A DNA stretch of 64,000 nt from Adenanthera pavonina (Eukaryota; Streptophyta; Magnoliopsida; Fabales; Fabaceae): the NCBI GenBank assembly GCA_026686845.1, contig JAIVEN010000004.1, forward strand, positions 13,238,827 through 13,302,826, written 5' to 3'. Position numbers and translations under genes: made by a program. Shown one piece after another: positions 32,256 to 45,202 of the stretch. The notes beneath the pieces were generated by a model. It was not told the origin of the DNA, made no database searches, and saw only the letters and a list, made by a program, of their open reading frames with translations. Position 1 is the first letter of the stretch. The number at the start of each line of letters is the position of its first letter.

Positions 32256-34450
32256 ATGGCGAGAGTGAAGAATCCTGGAGCAGGACAAGCTAAAACTCGG
32301 CCAAAGAGAACGGTCAAATCTCAATATGCTACAAAGAAAGGAGAGAAATACAAGAGAAAGGCTGAACCCAGTAAAGCTACCCTTCCAAACGTCAGAAATC
32401 TTCATCCAAAGTAGAATCTCAGAAAGCTGGACCCTCTTCTTCAAAAAGTGCAGAACCTTCTGTCCCTACTGTTGCTTCTTCTGCTTCTTCCAGTACTGAA
32501 TCTGGAGAGTATAAAATGACTACACTGCCACTGTGGAGTACTCTTGAGATTCAAGAAGAGTACTCTACCAAGTTTTCTAACATAAAGATAATCAAGCCTC
32601 ACTGTGTAAATATGGAACAATTTTTGATATCCAACAACTTTGATGCTGCAATATGGTTGATAAGATATAAAAATCTATTGGAAATTGCTGAAAAATATGA
32701 TGATGAGGTAGTGAAGACTTGGTATGCCTCTCTTCAATATAACAGCAAGAAAGTGAAATGGGAGGTCACCTTGAGATCAAGGGCCATTTGGCTTGCTGAT
32801 GAAACCTTCAATGAGGTGCTGGAAATCCCAAGACAAGATGGGCTGAAAGTTGACATCACAGCCTCTGGATATATGGATGAGGCAAGTACAGCTGATGAAG
32901 AAGGTGGACCCTTCCTGAAGTACAAGGAGAGCACCATCTTGGACACCCTATTCAGGAGAAGGGAGAACAGGCCAATGATAAATCTGTTGAAGCCCACAGA
33001 CCTAAGTGTACAAGTAAGGATCCTGCACTACATAGTGTCCAGGATCATATTCAACAAGGGTGGCAGCTTCAATTTGATAACAAGGGCAGAGGCTCATGTG
33101 ATGACTGCTATCATACGTGGGAAGCTGAATAATTTGGGTCATATCATCCTCCAGCAAATGATAAAGGCAAGGGATCAGAGGAAGGATTCCACACTCCCCT
33201 ATGTAGCAATTATTTCAAGAATCCTGCAGCATGCTAGGATTCAACACATTGAAAAGGGGAAAGGGAAACTCACTGAGGCATTTAAAGAAGAGGAACTGCA
33301 AAGGATGGGCATTGAAAGAGATGAAGGACGATGGGTTGGAAAGGGAGCAGGGAAATCCGAAGACTTGTTCTTTGTTGTTGATGCATCCCTCCATCAAGAA
33401 GGCACTTCTAAGGGCCCTGGCAGATCTGTACCTCAGCCTTCTCAGCCTATTCCATCTCCCTCCAGGCCTACTCATCCTCCTTCCACTCCCTCCTCACGGG
33501 CCAAGCCTACAAAGATCACTGAGTTGTTTGACAGTCTGTCAACACTCATTCTCAGCATTAGGGATGAGCAAAATGCCAAATTTGCTAATCTACAAGATCA
33601 AATCCATCAGTTGGCTGTGAATATGAAGGTGGTGGCTGATGCTTATGATGAAATAAGAAATGCAATTCCTTCCACTTCAGCTCCACCTCAGCCTGGTATC
33701 CCTGAGCCTACTCTGTCTCCAACTCCTGAGCCTCCAAGCCCCTTCGAGATTGCCTCCTCTGACCATGATGATGATACAGATGGTGCTGGTGCAATGAGGA
33801 CACCAAGTCCTGGTCCACCCCTAGACTATGGATTGGAAGAAGAAGGACTTCAACAGACAAGCCCTCTTGAGCCTATGCAAGAAGATGCTCCGGATTCAAT
33901 TCTGTCCATTCAAGAATCAGAGCAAGTTGAAAGACTGATTGCAGCCATTTCAACCTCTTCTATGCCAGGAGAAGCAAGCAATGAGGAAAGGAGCATTGTA
34001 CCTATTGTTGATTATCTTGCCATTGCTCACAATGCTCTGCTGCAAGCTCAAAGGAGAAGGCTGGAAGAAATGTTTCCTCCTGCTAAACCAGCTTCTCATT
34101 CTCTTGCTGCTTATGGGCTTTCAGAGGAACAGAGAGCTCAACTAGCTCTTTCCAGGCAGGAAATGCAAGAGCTACTTGAGGTCTCTGATGATGATGGTGA
34201 TGAAGAACCTAGCCCTGAGCCTGCTGAGCCTCCTGCACCAGTTCAGCCAGAGATTCCTTTTGCTCCTGTCCCTCTTCGTGTTGTTCCTCTCACTCAGATT
34301 CCTCCTCCAATAGACTTTGTTGGGCTTTCTGATGATGCCAAAAAGGGGGAGAAGATAAAGCAACCTGGGACCAAACAAGCTGGAAAATCTGCTGAGTCAT
34401 CCGAGAAAGGAAAGACATATAGCAAGAAGACTAAGCCAAAGAAGAAGTGA
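32256..34450 (+). pseudogene. ORF3 of Sirevirus B, Transposase_32-like protein (one frameshift)
   Basis: ATG at 32256; a 1-nt deletion near 32372 shifts the frame, after which the ORF is open for 644 codons (from 32516) to TGA at 34448-34450. It is collinear with ORF3 of A over its whole length and very similar. Basic N-terminus; core with VRILHYIVSRIIF, RAEAHVMTAIIRG and LPYVAIISRIL; Pro-rich linker; heptad-like segment (LSTLILSIRDEQ ... LQDQIHQLAV); acidic patch; Lys-rich tail. Similarity to Pfam Transposase_32 is from memory. The frame stays open for over 600 codons while gag and pol of the same copy have several breaks; this may be chance. It is not needed by ordinary copia elements. Function unknown. 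Confidence 0.87.
34340..34353 (+). other. Polypurine-tract copy inside ORF3 (B)
   Basis: AAAAAGGGGGAGAA, identical to the tract before the 3' LTR, within the codons for AKKGEK. Confidence 0.75.
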
Positions 34451-34730
34451 TGATTTTGGATCTTAGGCTGAATCTTCTTGTTGTATCTTATTTTAGTTGT
34501 TTGATTGTATTTGTTTGTTTGATGTTTTGAGAACTGATCTTAAATTGAAATATGTATTGCAACAATTTGATTAAATGTATTATGTTCTTGGTTGCAATGT
34601 TTTGGGCTTTGAATCTCTTCACTTAATCTGTTGAAAATGATATCTTATGAACTGTAATGCATATGTTGAGGGGGAGCTTGTGAAAGCAAATCCAAGTACT
34701 AACCCAGTGTGTGAGTTGTATTGTCATCGT
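34451..34730 (+). other. Non-coding 3' region of Sirevirus B with an extra polypurine-like tract
   Basis: 280 bp after ORF3. At 34665-34680 it reads GTTGAGGGGGAGCTTG, a further purine tract, as in A at 5512-5526. Nothing else recognised. Confidence 0.65.
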
Positions 34731-34745
34731 AAAAAAGGGGGAGAA
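34731..34745 (+). other. Polypurine tract of Sirevirus B
   Basis: AAAAAAGGGGGAGAA immediately before TGTTGAATCAAG of the 3' LTR. Confidence 0.92.
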
Positions 34746-35824
34746 TGTTGAATCAAGAGTTTTGATGATTCCAAACCAACACTCAAGAGCTCGGATTGAA
34801 GATATCAAAGGAGATCAAAGTTGTTTCAAGTGAAGATTTTCTGAGTATTTGCTGTTAGATCTTTTGTAGGATCTTTAGTTTTAGTTGTGATTGGGTAAAA
34901 GATTTTGATTTGAGAAAAAAGATGTTTTCAAACCTTGATTTTGTGTTAAATCTTGACTTATTTGAAAAACACCCACAAACAGACAAAGTTTGAAAGTTTA
35001 AACTTAACTGTCAAGTTGGAAATTCGAACTTTGCTTTAGGAAATTCGAATTTTGAGCTAAAACTGAATAAGTCTGAAGAGATGGCTCTCTGTCAGACGAA
35101 TTTTGGTTGTTCAAAATTCGAATTTTCATACAAATCTGAAAGAAGTCTTTTTGGTAACAGACGAACTTCACACTTTCAAAAGTCAAATTTCAAGTAAAAT
35201 GAAGTTTGTGAAAACCAAAGAAATTCATCTGAAACTATGATAAAGTGCATCTGAAATCAAAAGAAATTGAGTTTGATAAATGCTCTCTGACAGACGAATT
35301 TTGGCTTCCCAACATTCGAATTTTCATCTAAGTCTGAAAGAAGTTTCCTTGAAACAGACGAACTTTGGATCTTCAAAATTTGAATTTCAGACAAAACAAA
35401 ACTTGAGAAAATAGAAGAAATTCGTCTGAAACCATGTTAAAGTTCATCTGAGATCAAGAATGATTTAAGTTTCAAAACTGCTCTCTGACAGACGAACTTT
35501 GAACATTGAAGTTCGAATTTTAGAAGCTAAGTTCTTGAGTCTGTTGAAGTGAAATATTGACATACGAATGATAAGAACTTACAACATTCGAATGATGAAG
35601 TTAGTATGAAAAGAGTCTCTCTGACAGACGAACTTCACTCTTCAACATTCGAATTTCGAAGAAAGTGAACTACTGTGCCTCCTTTTCACGTACTGGGAAC
35701 AGACGAATTATGGGCTTCCAAAATTCGAATTTCGAAGGCACTATAGAAAATTGAAAACACTGTTCACACTTAACCAAAAAACTTTCCTCTTGAAAATTCG
35801 TATGTCACATTGTGAAAATATTTT
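34746..35824 (+). repeat. 3' LTR of Sirevirus B, truncated
   Basis: The first 1079 of about 1857 bp; it stops after GTGAAAATATTTT and passes directly into element C LTR sequence (TAAGTCTTGAGG, as at 53459). The lost part includes the TATA box and the conserved U5 block. Confidence 0.92.
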
Positions 35825-37078
35825 TAAGTCTTGAGGTAATGTTCTCCACCAATTCCTCAAACTTTTTGGTTGAGTTTTCCTCATCCCTTATTGATGTTAT
35901 GGTTTTGAATAAGGCAAAGAAGCATAGGGAAAGTTTATGGGTCAACTATGTTCATTGATCCTAACTCGTGTAGATGAGTAAATAGGCCTTAAACAAGTTA
36001 AGGAGCTTATCCAACTAAGAGGAAAGCAAGGTTGAAAGGTTAAAACTCCAAGTGTTTAATGTTATTACTTATGAATATTCTATATGTTATTATGATTTAT
36101 AAATGATGCTATGTTACTGTTTGAATATTTTTCTGTGATTGGTGGCTATTTTATATTAAGGGTTAAGCCCCGAGTGTCCATTTAGTATGCTGTTATACTA
36201 CCAAATTTTTGTTAGATAACATGGATATTTTGATGTTTTAATTGAAAGTATGCTATGCTTTATATGATTTCAAATGTTTTGTGATAACATAATGACATGT
36301 TCAAGTTGACTATTGAGATTCCAAAATTTCACCCTATAGTTCCCTAATTATAGAACCAAGTCATGGTAGGAGAAATCATGTAGAGCATGAAAAATGAAGA
36401 TGGTAGAACCTTGCTGGAAAATTGTTTTGTACTGTCTGTTTCAAGTTGTTGTATAAAATAAAATAAATCTCTAAAAATTATGGATAGAGCCATGTCTCAG
36501 GAATGATATGCCACTAGTTTGGTTGTAATTAGAGCTATATAATAAAAGATATGCAAGTTTTCTCAAAACTATTTAGTTTAAGTTAAATTTGGCCCTTGAC
36601 AGTTTATGTTATGCTATGACCAGTAAAGGTAGAATAATACAAGACAAACATAGTTACAAAGTAGACAAATAAAGCTTTCCAATGATGCAAAATATGCACA
36701 AAATGGCTTTTCATGTTATGAGAAATGAATTTTTGAACTTGAGGCACATATTTCAGACAGAAATAAGGGCGCAAAAATGAACAATAAAGTTCATACAATA
36801 AACTATACAAATTTGTGCGTCTATTTTCTATTTTTTTTATTGTTTCTTTAAAGTTCAAGATGTGTATAATTTTTAGAGACTTGGACCATTGAGAAATGAT
36901 TTTTCTATATTTAGTTATGATTTTTGAAAGATCACCGTGCAATGAGCTGTAAAACCAAATAAAATAGTTTTATACAGTTTTAAAGTTTTAATTGGTTCAA
37001 GTCTTCACAGACTGTTTCACGCTTTAAAACCTAGCAGTTTTCATGGGAAATGTCTTAAAATATAAGATGTGATATTTT

Positions 37079-37090
37079 TGGTATCAGAGC
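37079..37090 (+). other. Primer-binding site of element C
   Basis: TGGTATCAGAGC, four bases after the LTR end GATGTGATA. This tRNA-Met-type site is common in Ty3/gypsy Tekay/Del elements. Confidence 0.85.
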
Positions 37091-39942
37091 AGATATTCAA
37101 ACAAATCTTTGCATTTGGAAAGCTATGCCTTCTCTTTATGTAATAGTTTTTTCTTTGGATATGAAGTATGTTAAGAGACCTACATTATTCGTTATGGAAA
37201 TATAGCCTGAGAATATTCTAGTGGCATAAGAGATTAGTCTCGGGATTAGCTTAAGGTTGTTGCTAGATTAGATAAGAGGTCATTTTACAAATTTATTTTC
37301 CCTTAAGTCATGAAATCTTTGAAAGTTAGATTGTAGTAGATTCTAGTAGTAAAGTGGAATTGCAGTAAATCCCAAGGATTATAGAAGATCCAACTAGGGC
37401 TCAGAGATCATAGTAGACCAAATGTAAGGTCATAGTAGACCTTTAGAAAGAATGAGATGATAAAGGAAATGTTATTAAACCCTAGAATTATGATGGTACT
37501 ATAAGAGATGATGGTCTAAGATAAATTTAAAGTAATTTTTAAAATGTTAGACTCTCATTAATTCGGCAGCTAGTACAAAAGTTTACCTAAAGACTTTTCT
37601 CAAATGCCAAGCCACTAATTAGAAGAGCTTAATTATGGGATAAAAGAAATAAGAGGGCAATGTTAAAGGCAAGTAAAAGCCTATGAAGGTAAAAAGTAAT
37701 AACGACTAAGAAAGTCAAGTATCCCGCATATGAAGAAAAGCTAGATCAGTGGTAGAATTTTCTCAATGATGGATGTAGTAGCCAATAAAGAGTAAGAGGT
37801 AATTAGAAAAGAAAGAAGTAAACGTGAGAAAGTTAAATAGGGAAACTCATACGTGATATAAAGGGAACAATGTCAGACAAAGACTTAATACTCAACAGAA
37901 GTAACTTCTTATAGAAGAAGTAAGAGTATCGTCACACCCCATGATGGTAATGACAAGGTAATACATAAAGTAGGTTAGAAGAAGATTAACCCTTGAATGC
38001 ATTCAAATTGGGTTAAGGATTTGAGATATGTTAATGGGCACAGAATGAATGAATTATGAGCCTAAGGAATTCGAGTGTTGTGGTAGGCAATTAAGGAACT
38101 GTGAATCCTTAACTCAGTATGAAATCTAGTTATGGAAAGGAAGTTCTTAGCCAGAAGATCTCACAAGAAAGTATTAAAAAAATCCTCCAAAAGATAGATG
38201 TAGCCGAGCCAAGCCCAAAGGGAGGTGGCTTTTGGGGCATGAAACCCAATTGAGCAAGAACAGATGATAGTGAAAGGTAGAGATCAGTAGAATGGTTGGA
38301 TTTTAACTGGTCTAGCAATGACTATAGATAGGTTGAGGAAGTGCCCTTATATTGCCAAACCACTAATAACTTTAGCAGAGTAGCTAAGGAAGTATATGAG
38401 AGATAAAGGTAGTTGAAATGATTATAGAATTAGTAACAACTACCTTAAAAGCAGTTAAATTCCCAACCCATAGAAGGTAAAAGGTTTTCAAGGTCTATGA
38501 TGAAAGTAAAAGTACAGAGTTAAGGTACATGCTTATGCACAAAGACATAGCAATAATGAGGATGTTTAAGATACTAGAGGTTAAAGAAAAAGAATATTCT
38601 CCCTTAGAAATAATATCTGTGGTAAAGACCCTTTCAAAAGAAAATAGTATAGGAAATGCATAGTAACCACAATCATGAGTAAGATTAGTTAGGAAGATTA
38701 AGAAGGTATGGTGGTTAACTATTATAAGTTTATAAAGAACCATAGAGTACCATCTAGAAATGGTCAATGTGAAAGCTAAGTATAGGAGCATGGAATATAT
38801 ATGGCCAGTTAAATGATCAAATGAGAAAGAAGAAAGTTAATAGAACATCATAGAGATAAATCTTTGATGAAGTATAATTATGTAGATGAAGTATGAATAA
38901 AGCATAAGAGAAAGTCTGAGTTGAAATTCAAATATAAAGAGTACAAATAATGGTTGAAGAGTATGTTTCATGAAATGAAACTAAGTCTATAGAATGGTAA
39001 GAATCCCATAAGAGTATGAACAGTAATGGGAAATACCATTTTGGGTTATTGTGCCCAATGATTAGAAGTAAGATGAAAATAGGAATTTAATGCCCTAGAA
39101 TCAAAAGAAAAAAGTTGTCCAGATGTCACAAAGATGAGTTATGACTTAAAAGGAAGTTCAATGACAGCATTATCTAAGTCCAATACTAGCATTAGTACAC
39201 TGGAACCTCTCAACATTTTTTAGTTAAGTGTGATTGAGCGGGATATGATGGGTGACCTACTAGGAAGTCTAGTTTGTCAAAAACCCTACATCAAAGAAAG
39301 TAAGTAGTAGAATGACAAAGTTAATAGTTAAAAGGAATTATTTAATATCAAGAGAGTAAGTAAAAGAAAGATTGAAAGTACAAAGAAAAGAAAGAGACCC
39401 TGGAAATAGCAAGAAATTTAAGAGACCAGGGAAACAAGGCAAAATGAGTATACAAAAGGATGCCATGCTCAATATGCCTTATTGTGACATCAATGATGAT
39501 ACTAGTATGAATTGATGGTAATAAATAATGTTCTCCTTGAATGTGAGGATAAGACCATAATCATACCTATTTTGAAACTGTCCCATACATTAAGATAAAG
39601 TGAGTAGTTTGATCACTGAACATATTAAGATATCAAAGATAAATGAATTCAGGAATATTTCCTCCAAAATTTAAGCTAAAAGATAAGTGAGGAAATAATA
39701 GAAGTTCCTATAAGATAAGAAATTAATAAAAATATCTTCCCAATGAATGTAAAGGATTATTACTTAAAAGAAAAGTCGAATATATTATGCCTGTAATGAG
39801 GCCAATATTTAAAACTCCATTTGGCATGGTTCTGAATAAGATGACTAAGTTAAAGTAATAGATGATAGAATTTATGAGAAAAAGGATTCATCAGACTCAA
39901 TGTATCTCCTTATGGGGCTCCTGTAATGTTTATTAAAGTATA

Positions 39943-40150
39943 GATGGGAGCTATAAACTCCATGTTGACGATAGACAATTAAATAAGGTCATGATTAAAA
40001 ACATAAACCTATCACCCAGAATAGATAATTAGTTAAATTAATTATAGATGGGAGCCTTAAACTTTATGTTGATGACAGAATTAAATAAGGTCATGATTAA
40101 AAACATAAACTTATTACCTAGAATAGATAATTAGTTAAATTAATTAGCTA
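39943..40150 (+). repeat. 104-bp tandem duplication inside the gypsy RT remnant
   Basis: The segment starting GATGGGAGC at 39943 is repeated from GATGGGAGCC at 40047, each copy ending in TTAGTTAAATTAATTA. Both encode the RT stretch after the PYGAPV motif (words for LNK.MIKNINL). The copies differ at several bases, so the duplication is not recent. Confidence 0.75.
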
Positions 40151-40352
40151 AAGCCAGTTTTTTCTCAAGATTAATTGAAGATCTGGGTATTATCAATTAT
40201 AAGTAAAGGCAGAAGATGTTCCAAGGACTACCTTTAAAATCAGAAATGGGCATGATAAATTTCTAGTAATGCCACCTAGTCTCACAAATACACTAGCTAT
40301 CTTTGTGGACTAAATGAATAGGTTTCTCCAGCCATATTAAGATCAGATTGTT

Positions 40353-40622
40353 GTGATCTTCATTAATGATGAAATGCACTCCAAGTCCTTAGAGGAGCAT
40401 GAAAGGCATTTGAAAATTGTCCTAACAATTTTAAAAGAAAAAACCATGTATGCTAAACTCAAAAAGTGTGAGTTTTGGCTCAGTATGATTTTTAGACAAG
40501 TTATCTCCAAGAACAGGGTCACAATAGATCCCAATAAGGTAGATGCAGTTCTAAAGTGGGAGAGACCCAAAACCATTGCAAAGATAAGAAGTTTTCTAAG
40601 TTTAGTAAGTTATTATAGATAG
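40353..40622 (+). pseudogene. Ty3/gypsy reverse transcriptase fragment (element C)
   Basis: A 90-codon open stretch containing FINDEMHSKSLEEHERHL, LKEKTMYAKLKKCEFWL and LSLVSYYR, the classic gypsy RT block around the catalytic F-x-D-D. Here the second half of the motif is altered (FINDE), so it is inactive. It continues into the RNase H remnant. Confidence 0.88.
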
Positions 40623-40737
40623 TTTATGTAGGACTTTTCTCATATTGCTTTGTCACCTGACAAGTTTAAGACTAATCTCCTCCCCTGTATTAATCATACC
40701 TGATCCAAAGAAGCCTCCTATGGTTTAAAGTAATGCT

Positions 40738-40960
40738 AGTATACACGGATGAGAATGTGTGTTGATGCAAGATGGCAGAGTTGTAGCCTATGTTTTTACA
40801 CAATTTTAACAAAGAAAACTACCCTACGCATTTACGGCAATAACTTACGCTCTAAAGATATGGAGACATTATCTCTATGGTACGACCATGGAAGAGTATT
40901 GTGACTATAAGAGCCTCAAGGATTTATTAGATCATAAGTATTGAACTTGATTTAAGGAGC
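40738..40960 (+). pseudogene. RNase H fragment of element C
   Basis: In broken frames one reads the expected words: a Thr-Asp-rich start (VYTDE), a tract equivalent to NYPTHDLELA, and ALKIWRHYLYGT. This is the gypsy RNase H that follows RT. Confidence 0.7.
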
Positions 40961-41337
40961 TATTTTTATGAACTGGATGATATAGTATGATGATAATAGA
41001 ATGTTTGGTGTGTCAAAAGAGTGAAAATAAGACGTATAAAGGCTAGCCAGATTATTTTGACCCTTGAAAGTTTGGTGTAAAATAGAACATGTATTACAAA
41101 AGGTTTAGAAATGTGTACACCCATAAGATATTATGTGGGTAATTATAAGATTGATAAAGTTGGCACATTATGAATAGCTATGTCAACATTATGTATTTTA
41201 AGCAAGATAAGAGACTTCATGAAATGTCAAGTAGTATTATAGCAAATAAAGAAAAGTATTTATGTAATAGAATATATGCCTCGAGTATGTATATGAAAGA
41301 TGAAAGGGAAATTGAGAAATTATGAATAACTCCTTGA

Positions 41338-41788
41338 GAGGCTCTTTATGAAAGAAAGTACGGGTCCCCTTTATGCTGGATGGAGCAGAGTGAAAGAAAG
41401 CTTTTGGGTCTTGAGTTAGTAGACCAGACCTTCAGGAAGATCGAAATTATCCAAAAGTAGTTGCTAGCAGCCCAAAGTAGGTAAAAGAGTTATGCCGATA
41501 AAAGGAGGAGGCCGTTAGAGTTTGAAGTAAGAGATCATGTGTTCCTCAAGATATGTTCTACAACTGGAGTCGGTCGATTTATGAAGACCAAAAAGCTTAG
41601 TCCAAAGTATGTTGGACCATTCAAAATCATTTCAAAAGCTAGATCTATAGCTTATAAATTGGCCCTTCCTCTAAACCTAAGCTAGATTCACAATGTTTTC
41701 CTAGTCTCCTAGATGAAAAAGTATCAACCAGACCTATCATGTGTTATACAATATGAAAGTATTGAGTAGCAAGATAATCTATCTTATG
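41338..41788 (+). pseudogene. Integrase C-terminal region of element C
   Basis: Words EALYERKYGSPLCW, ERKLLGLELV, LLAAQSR, SYADKRRRPLEFEV, DHVFLKI, KLSPKYVGPFKII, YKLALPL, HNVFLVS and KKYQPDLS follow in one frame with a few stops. This is the typical end of gypsy integrase, just before the chromodomain-like tail that resumes at 50671. Confidence 0.87.
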
Positions 41789-44700
41789 TGTAATGTCTTG
41801 CTTTTATATATATATATATATTTCCCATGTATCATGGTATTTCTAATGTCCAATTAAGCCATTTTAGAAGTTTGAATCATTATAGGGTCCAAAATAAAGA
41901 AAATAAAAAACACTGGTACTATTCATTTGGTACCCAATTTTTTTGAACTTTAAAAAATCATAATTAATTTGAGAAAAAATGTATCAATGTGATCCAAGTC
42001 TTTAAAAATAGATAAAAATATTATCTACATGGAAAAAAATAAGAAACTTGAATTTTATTGAGCCAATTTGTATAGTTTATTGCTCAAACGTTCACTATAT
42101 AAATGGTCAAAAATAATGTTCTAGGCTTTCTGACCTAAATTAAAAAATTTATTTCTTATTCTAACCTAAGCCAATTCATGCTTTCTTTACATTGTTGGAA
42201 AGCTCTGCATATTTACTTTACATATCTTACACATTTATTCAAATAAAATAAAGCATGGAATTATTTAAAACTACTATGGTTTATAATAAAATTTCTACTA
42301 GAATAGTTTTAGAAAAACATGTATAACTCTCATTATATAGTTCCAATTTTCTTAAACAGTGGCATATTAAACTTAAGACATTGAAATTTTTATGCATATT
42401 ATAACATCTTTTATTAGGGCCCATTTTCCATGTATTAGATCATTTTATATGTCTTTCATCATAATTTAGAAGCTAGAATCATAATACAATAAAAATAAAA
42501 TTTTTCAAAATTTAGGGTACTGTTCATTTGGCAATTTCTATTTTACCCTATAAATTTTGAAAATTCATAACTAAATCTAGAAAAATTATATTGAGGTGAT
42601 TCAAGTCTCTAAAATTATATTTAATTTAGATCTACATGAAAAAAATATGAAATAGTAATTTCATTGGGCCAATTAGTACAGTAAATTTTGTGGACTTTTA
42701 TTGTTTATTTGGTCTATTTTCTATCATCCAGTTTTCTAACCTCAACATTGAAAAAATCATATTTCATTATATTCTATACCAAATTATGTATACTATATTT
42801 CATTTGAAAGCTATATATGTATATTTATAGACACATTTTTCTTATACATTTATTTCACTTACACAAGGCATAACATTAACTTAAATAATAAAAGGTTAGA
42901 ATTCAACTCTTACTAGAATAGTTTTGGGAAAAACTCCATATCTTCTATTTTATAGCTCCAATTACCTCCAAATCAGTCACATATGAAACTTAAAACATAT
43001 CCCTTTCTATATATAAACCACTAAATTTTTGGAGTTTTGTATGATTTTATATTATCTTTTGAATTTTTCAATACCTAACTTTCAGTTTTCAATTTTACCA
43101 TTCTTGCCATGTTCTAAACCCTAAATTTAAAAAAAAAACACTATAATTCGTACACAATTCCAAATGGGGTGATCTTTGACATTTCAAAGCTCTATTTGTG
43201 TACTTTAAGAGAATATATAATCTTTATATACTATTTGAAATTTCATTTAGATAGTAACAGTATAACTGGACAAAGGTCAGAATAAGCATTTATATCCCTT
43301 AACCTTACCAAAATAATTTTCCATACATTTTCACATGGTCAAATCATGTTCCAAACTTGTACTAATCATCTCAAAAGACTTAGAGTCATTTGATTTCATA
43401 CAAGCATAACCTCAAAATTTCATATAAAACTTTACATGATTTAACAAAGAAACAATACATCATAGTAAATAAAAGGTAAATTATTAAAATCATTCTCCTT
43501 GCTCTTTGCCTCCCTTGGATTTCTTCCATAACTTGGACCTGTCATGTTATTATTTGGGTGATGAGATTTTGGAAATCCCAATAGTTAATCACATCTCAAA
43601 CATTTACATTATCATGCATGCTATATAACCTCATAAACATCATAACAATCATTTTAAGGCATAAATTACCATATTGTTTATAAAAATTTCAGCATTATAA
43701 CGGCTTAGAAAATGGACATCCCAGTCACTAACCCTTTCATAAAAATAGCCAAAACCAATCTCAATCATCATAAAAACAATATGGCAAGTCATCATTCATA
43801 ATAAAATATAGCAAGGCAATATAATGCAAGAAAATGTAACTATGCTACCTTATGAAACTTTATGCCTTTTCTCTTTGATTCAATCTTTTCAAGGACTTCC
43901 TTAAGCTTTCTCAAACCCTAATGCATCACCAAATATCAAATAAATTAACTTGAACTAAGGGTTTCTTTAAAAAGAATTTCAAAACCTTAGAAATTTCACT
44001 TTCTTAATCTTAAACTTTTTCTTAATTCCATCACTTGCCTTAAGCTAATTCCACCATGATGAATCTACTTTTGGCATTAGTTTTATGAAAAACTCACTGC
44101 TTCATAGACTTTCATACTGGCCGAAACTCATAGCATAAGGGGGGAAAAGGAAATTTCTTTGCAACTTACTTCATACTCATGAAATCTTGTTTTTTTCAAA
44201 ACATTTCCATGCTTTCTCATAATTTCTTGCAAAGAAACTCTTCCTTCCTCAAACCCTTAGCTTGGCTGAAATTATTACTTGAGAAGGAGGAGAGGAGTGC
44301 TCAAATAAACCATACCAAAACCACTCTAAAACATAAGGTAAAAATCATGAAAATACCAAGAGAAAATCTCACCTCAATATAGCTTTCTTTCTTCTCTTCT
44401 CTTCTCTTCTTCATTCTTTCTTAACGCCTCATACTCCTTCCTTTCCTATTTTTTTCAAACTTCTTGCTCCCTTATTCTTTGCTCTATGTGTTGGCCAAAA
44501 GAGGAATTATCTTTAGATACTATTGTGCCTAAAAGAGACTTTCCAAAGAAGTTTTGTTTTTGTGTGGTTATTATTGTATACTTCCTCAAGAAGTTTTACG
44601 AAAAATAATATAAAATATTGAATTCCCACATGTGCTCAACTGTTGGACGTCCAAATGAGAAGGCAACTGCATAATTATCTCATTTAATTAACTACTTAAT

Positions 44701-45202
44701 CATGGCAAGATTAATTTAATTTTCAATTAGCAAAAGTAACTACTTCTTGAAGTAGTCTTGGAAAATAATAAAATATTATCATTTCTCTCACAAGGGTTGT
44801 TGAATGTCACGCCTAAGAGAAGTATTTGAGTATTCCCATACTACTTAATTTTTCTTGGTCCACATATATCTTGAACTGGGTAATTTTTAACTGTACCAAT
44901 AAAATCACTTTTATAGTAAATTAGCATTTTTGGGCTACAGGATTATTCCGTATTTATATCTATGTTTTCTTAATTATCCTGTCCTAAATAATATCTATGC
45001 ATGGCCCATATCCTGTCCCGTTTACCTTTAAATCATTGGTAGGGCACATAATTTACTTTATCGGTTTACTGTTACTTTTGGACACTTGGCACTAATTGTT
45101 TCTTCATCGTTAAACATTAACCCTCAGTGTCATATACTATTGGACTTCTCTTGTTGAGGGCTTCATTTTGACATTAATTTTATATATTTACAAAATTACC
45201 CT

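Larger units (their letters stand above)
24422..35824 (+). mobile_element. Sirevirus B (Ty1/copia, SIRE/Maximus type), 3' LTR truncated
   Basis: A close relative of Sirevirus A on the plus strand: 5' LTR 1857 bp, primer site, gag, protease-integrase-RT-RNaseH, motif spacer, ORF3, polypurine tract and the first 1079 bp of the 3' LTR. It keeps the gag C-terminus and protease that A lacks. The shared LTR part differs at roughly 26 positions by eye (about 2.4 percent). The right end was lost in a deletion that also took about 500 bp of the host LTR, so no target duplication can be seen; the left flank is AAGAG (24417-24421). Confidence 0.95.
24015..37074 (+). repeat. 5' LTR of element C, interrupted by Sirevirus B
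   Basis: C sequence is present at 24015-24421 and 35825-37074. Compared with the 3' LTR about 500 bp (equivalent of 51298-51748 plus 53408-53460) are missing at the right edge of B, including the TATA region. It starts TGTAACATCC and ends TGTGATA (decayed TGTGACA). Confidence 0.82.
37091..41788 (+). pseudogene. Degenerate gag-pol of Ty3/gypsy element C
   Basis: About 4.7 kb with stops in every frame. Recognisable pieces: RT beginning near 39900 (SPYGAPVMF) with an internal tandem duplication; the RT catalytic region at 40353-40622; RNase H near 40738-40950; integrase C-terminus at 41338-41788. The first 2.8 kb (37091-39890) should hold gag, protease and the start of RT, but decay is too strong for me to place them. 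The gene is split at 41788 by E1 and resumes at 50671. Confidence 0.75.

Noticed and set aside
32256..34450. ORF3 as a captured host gene
   Set aside because: No introns or host flanks are visible, and the same ORF lies at the same place in two independent insertions, so it is a resident element gene.
41806..41822. AT microsatellite near the E1 end as a functional signal
   Set aside because: Short AT run in an AT-rich LTR; nothing supports a role.
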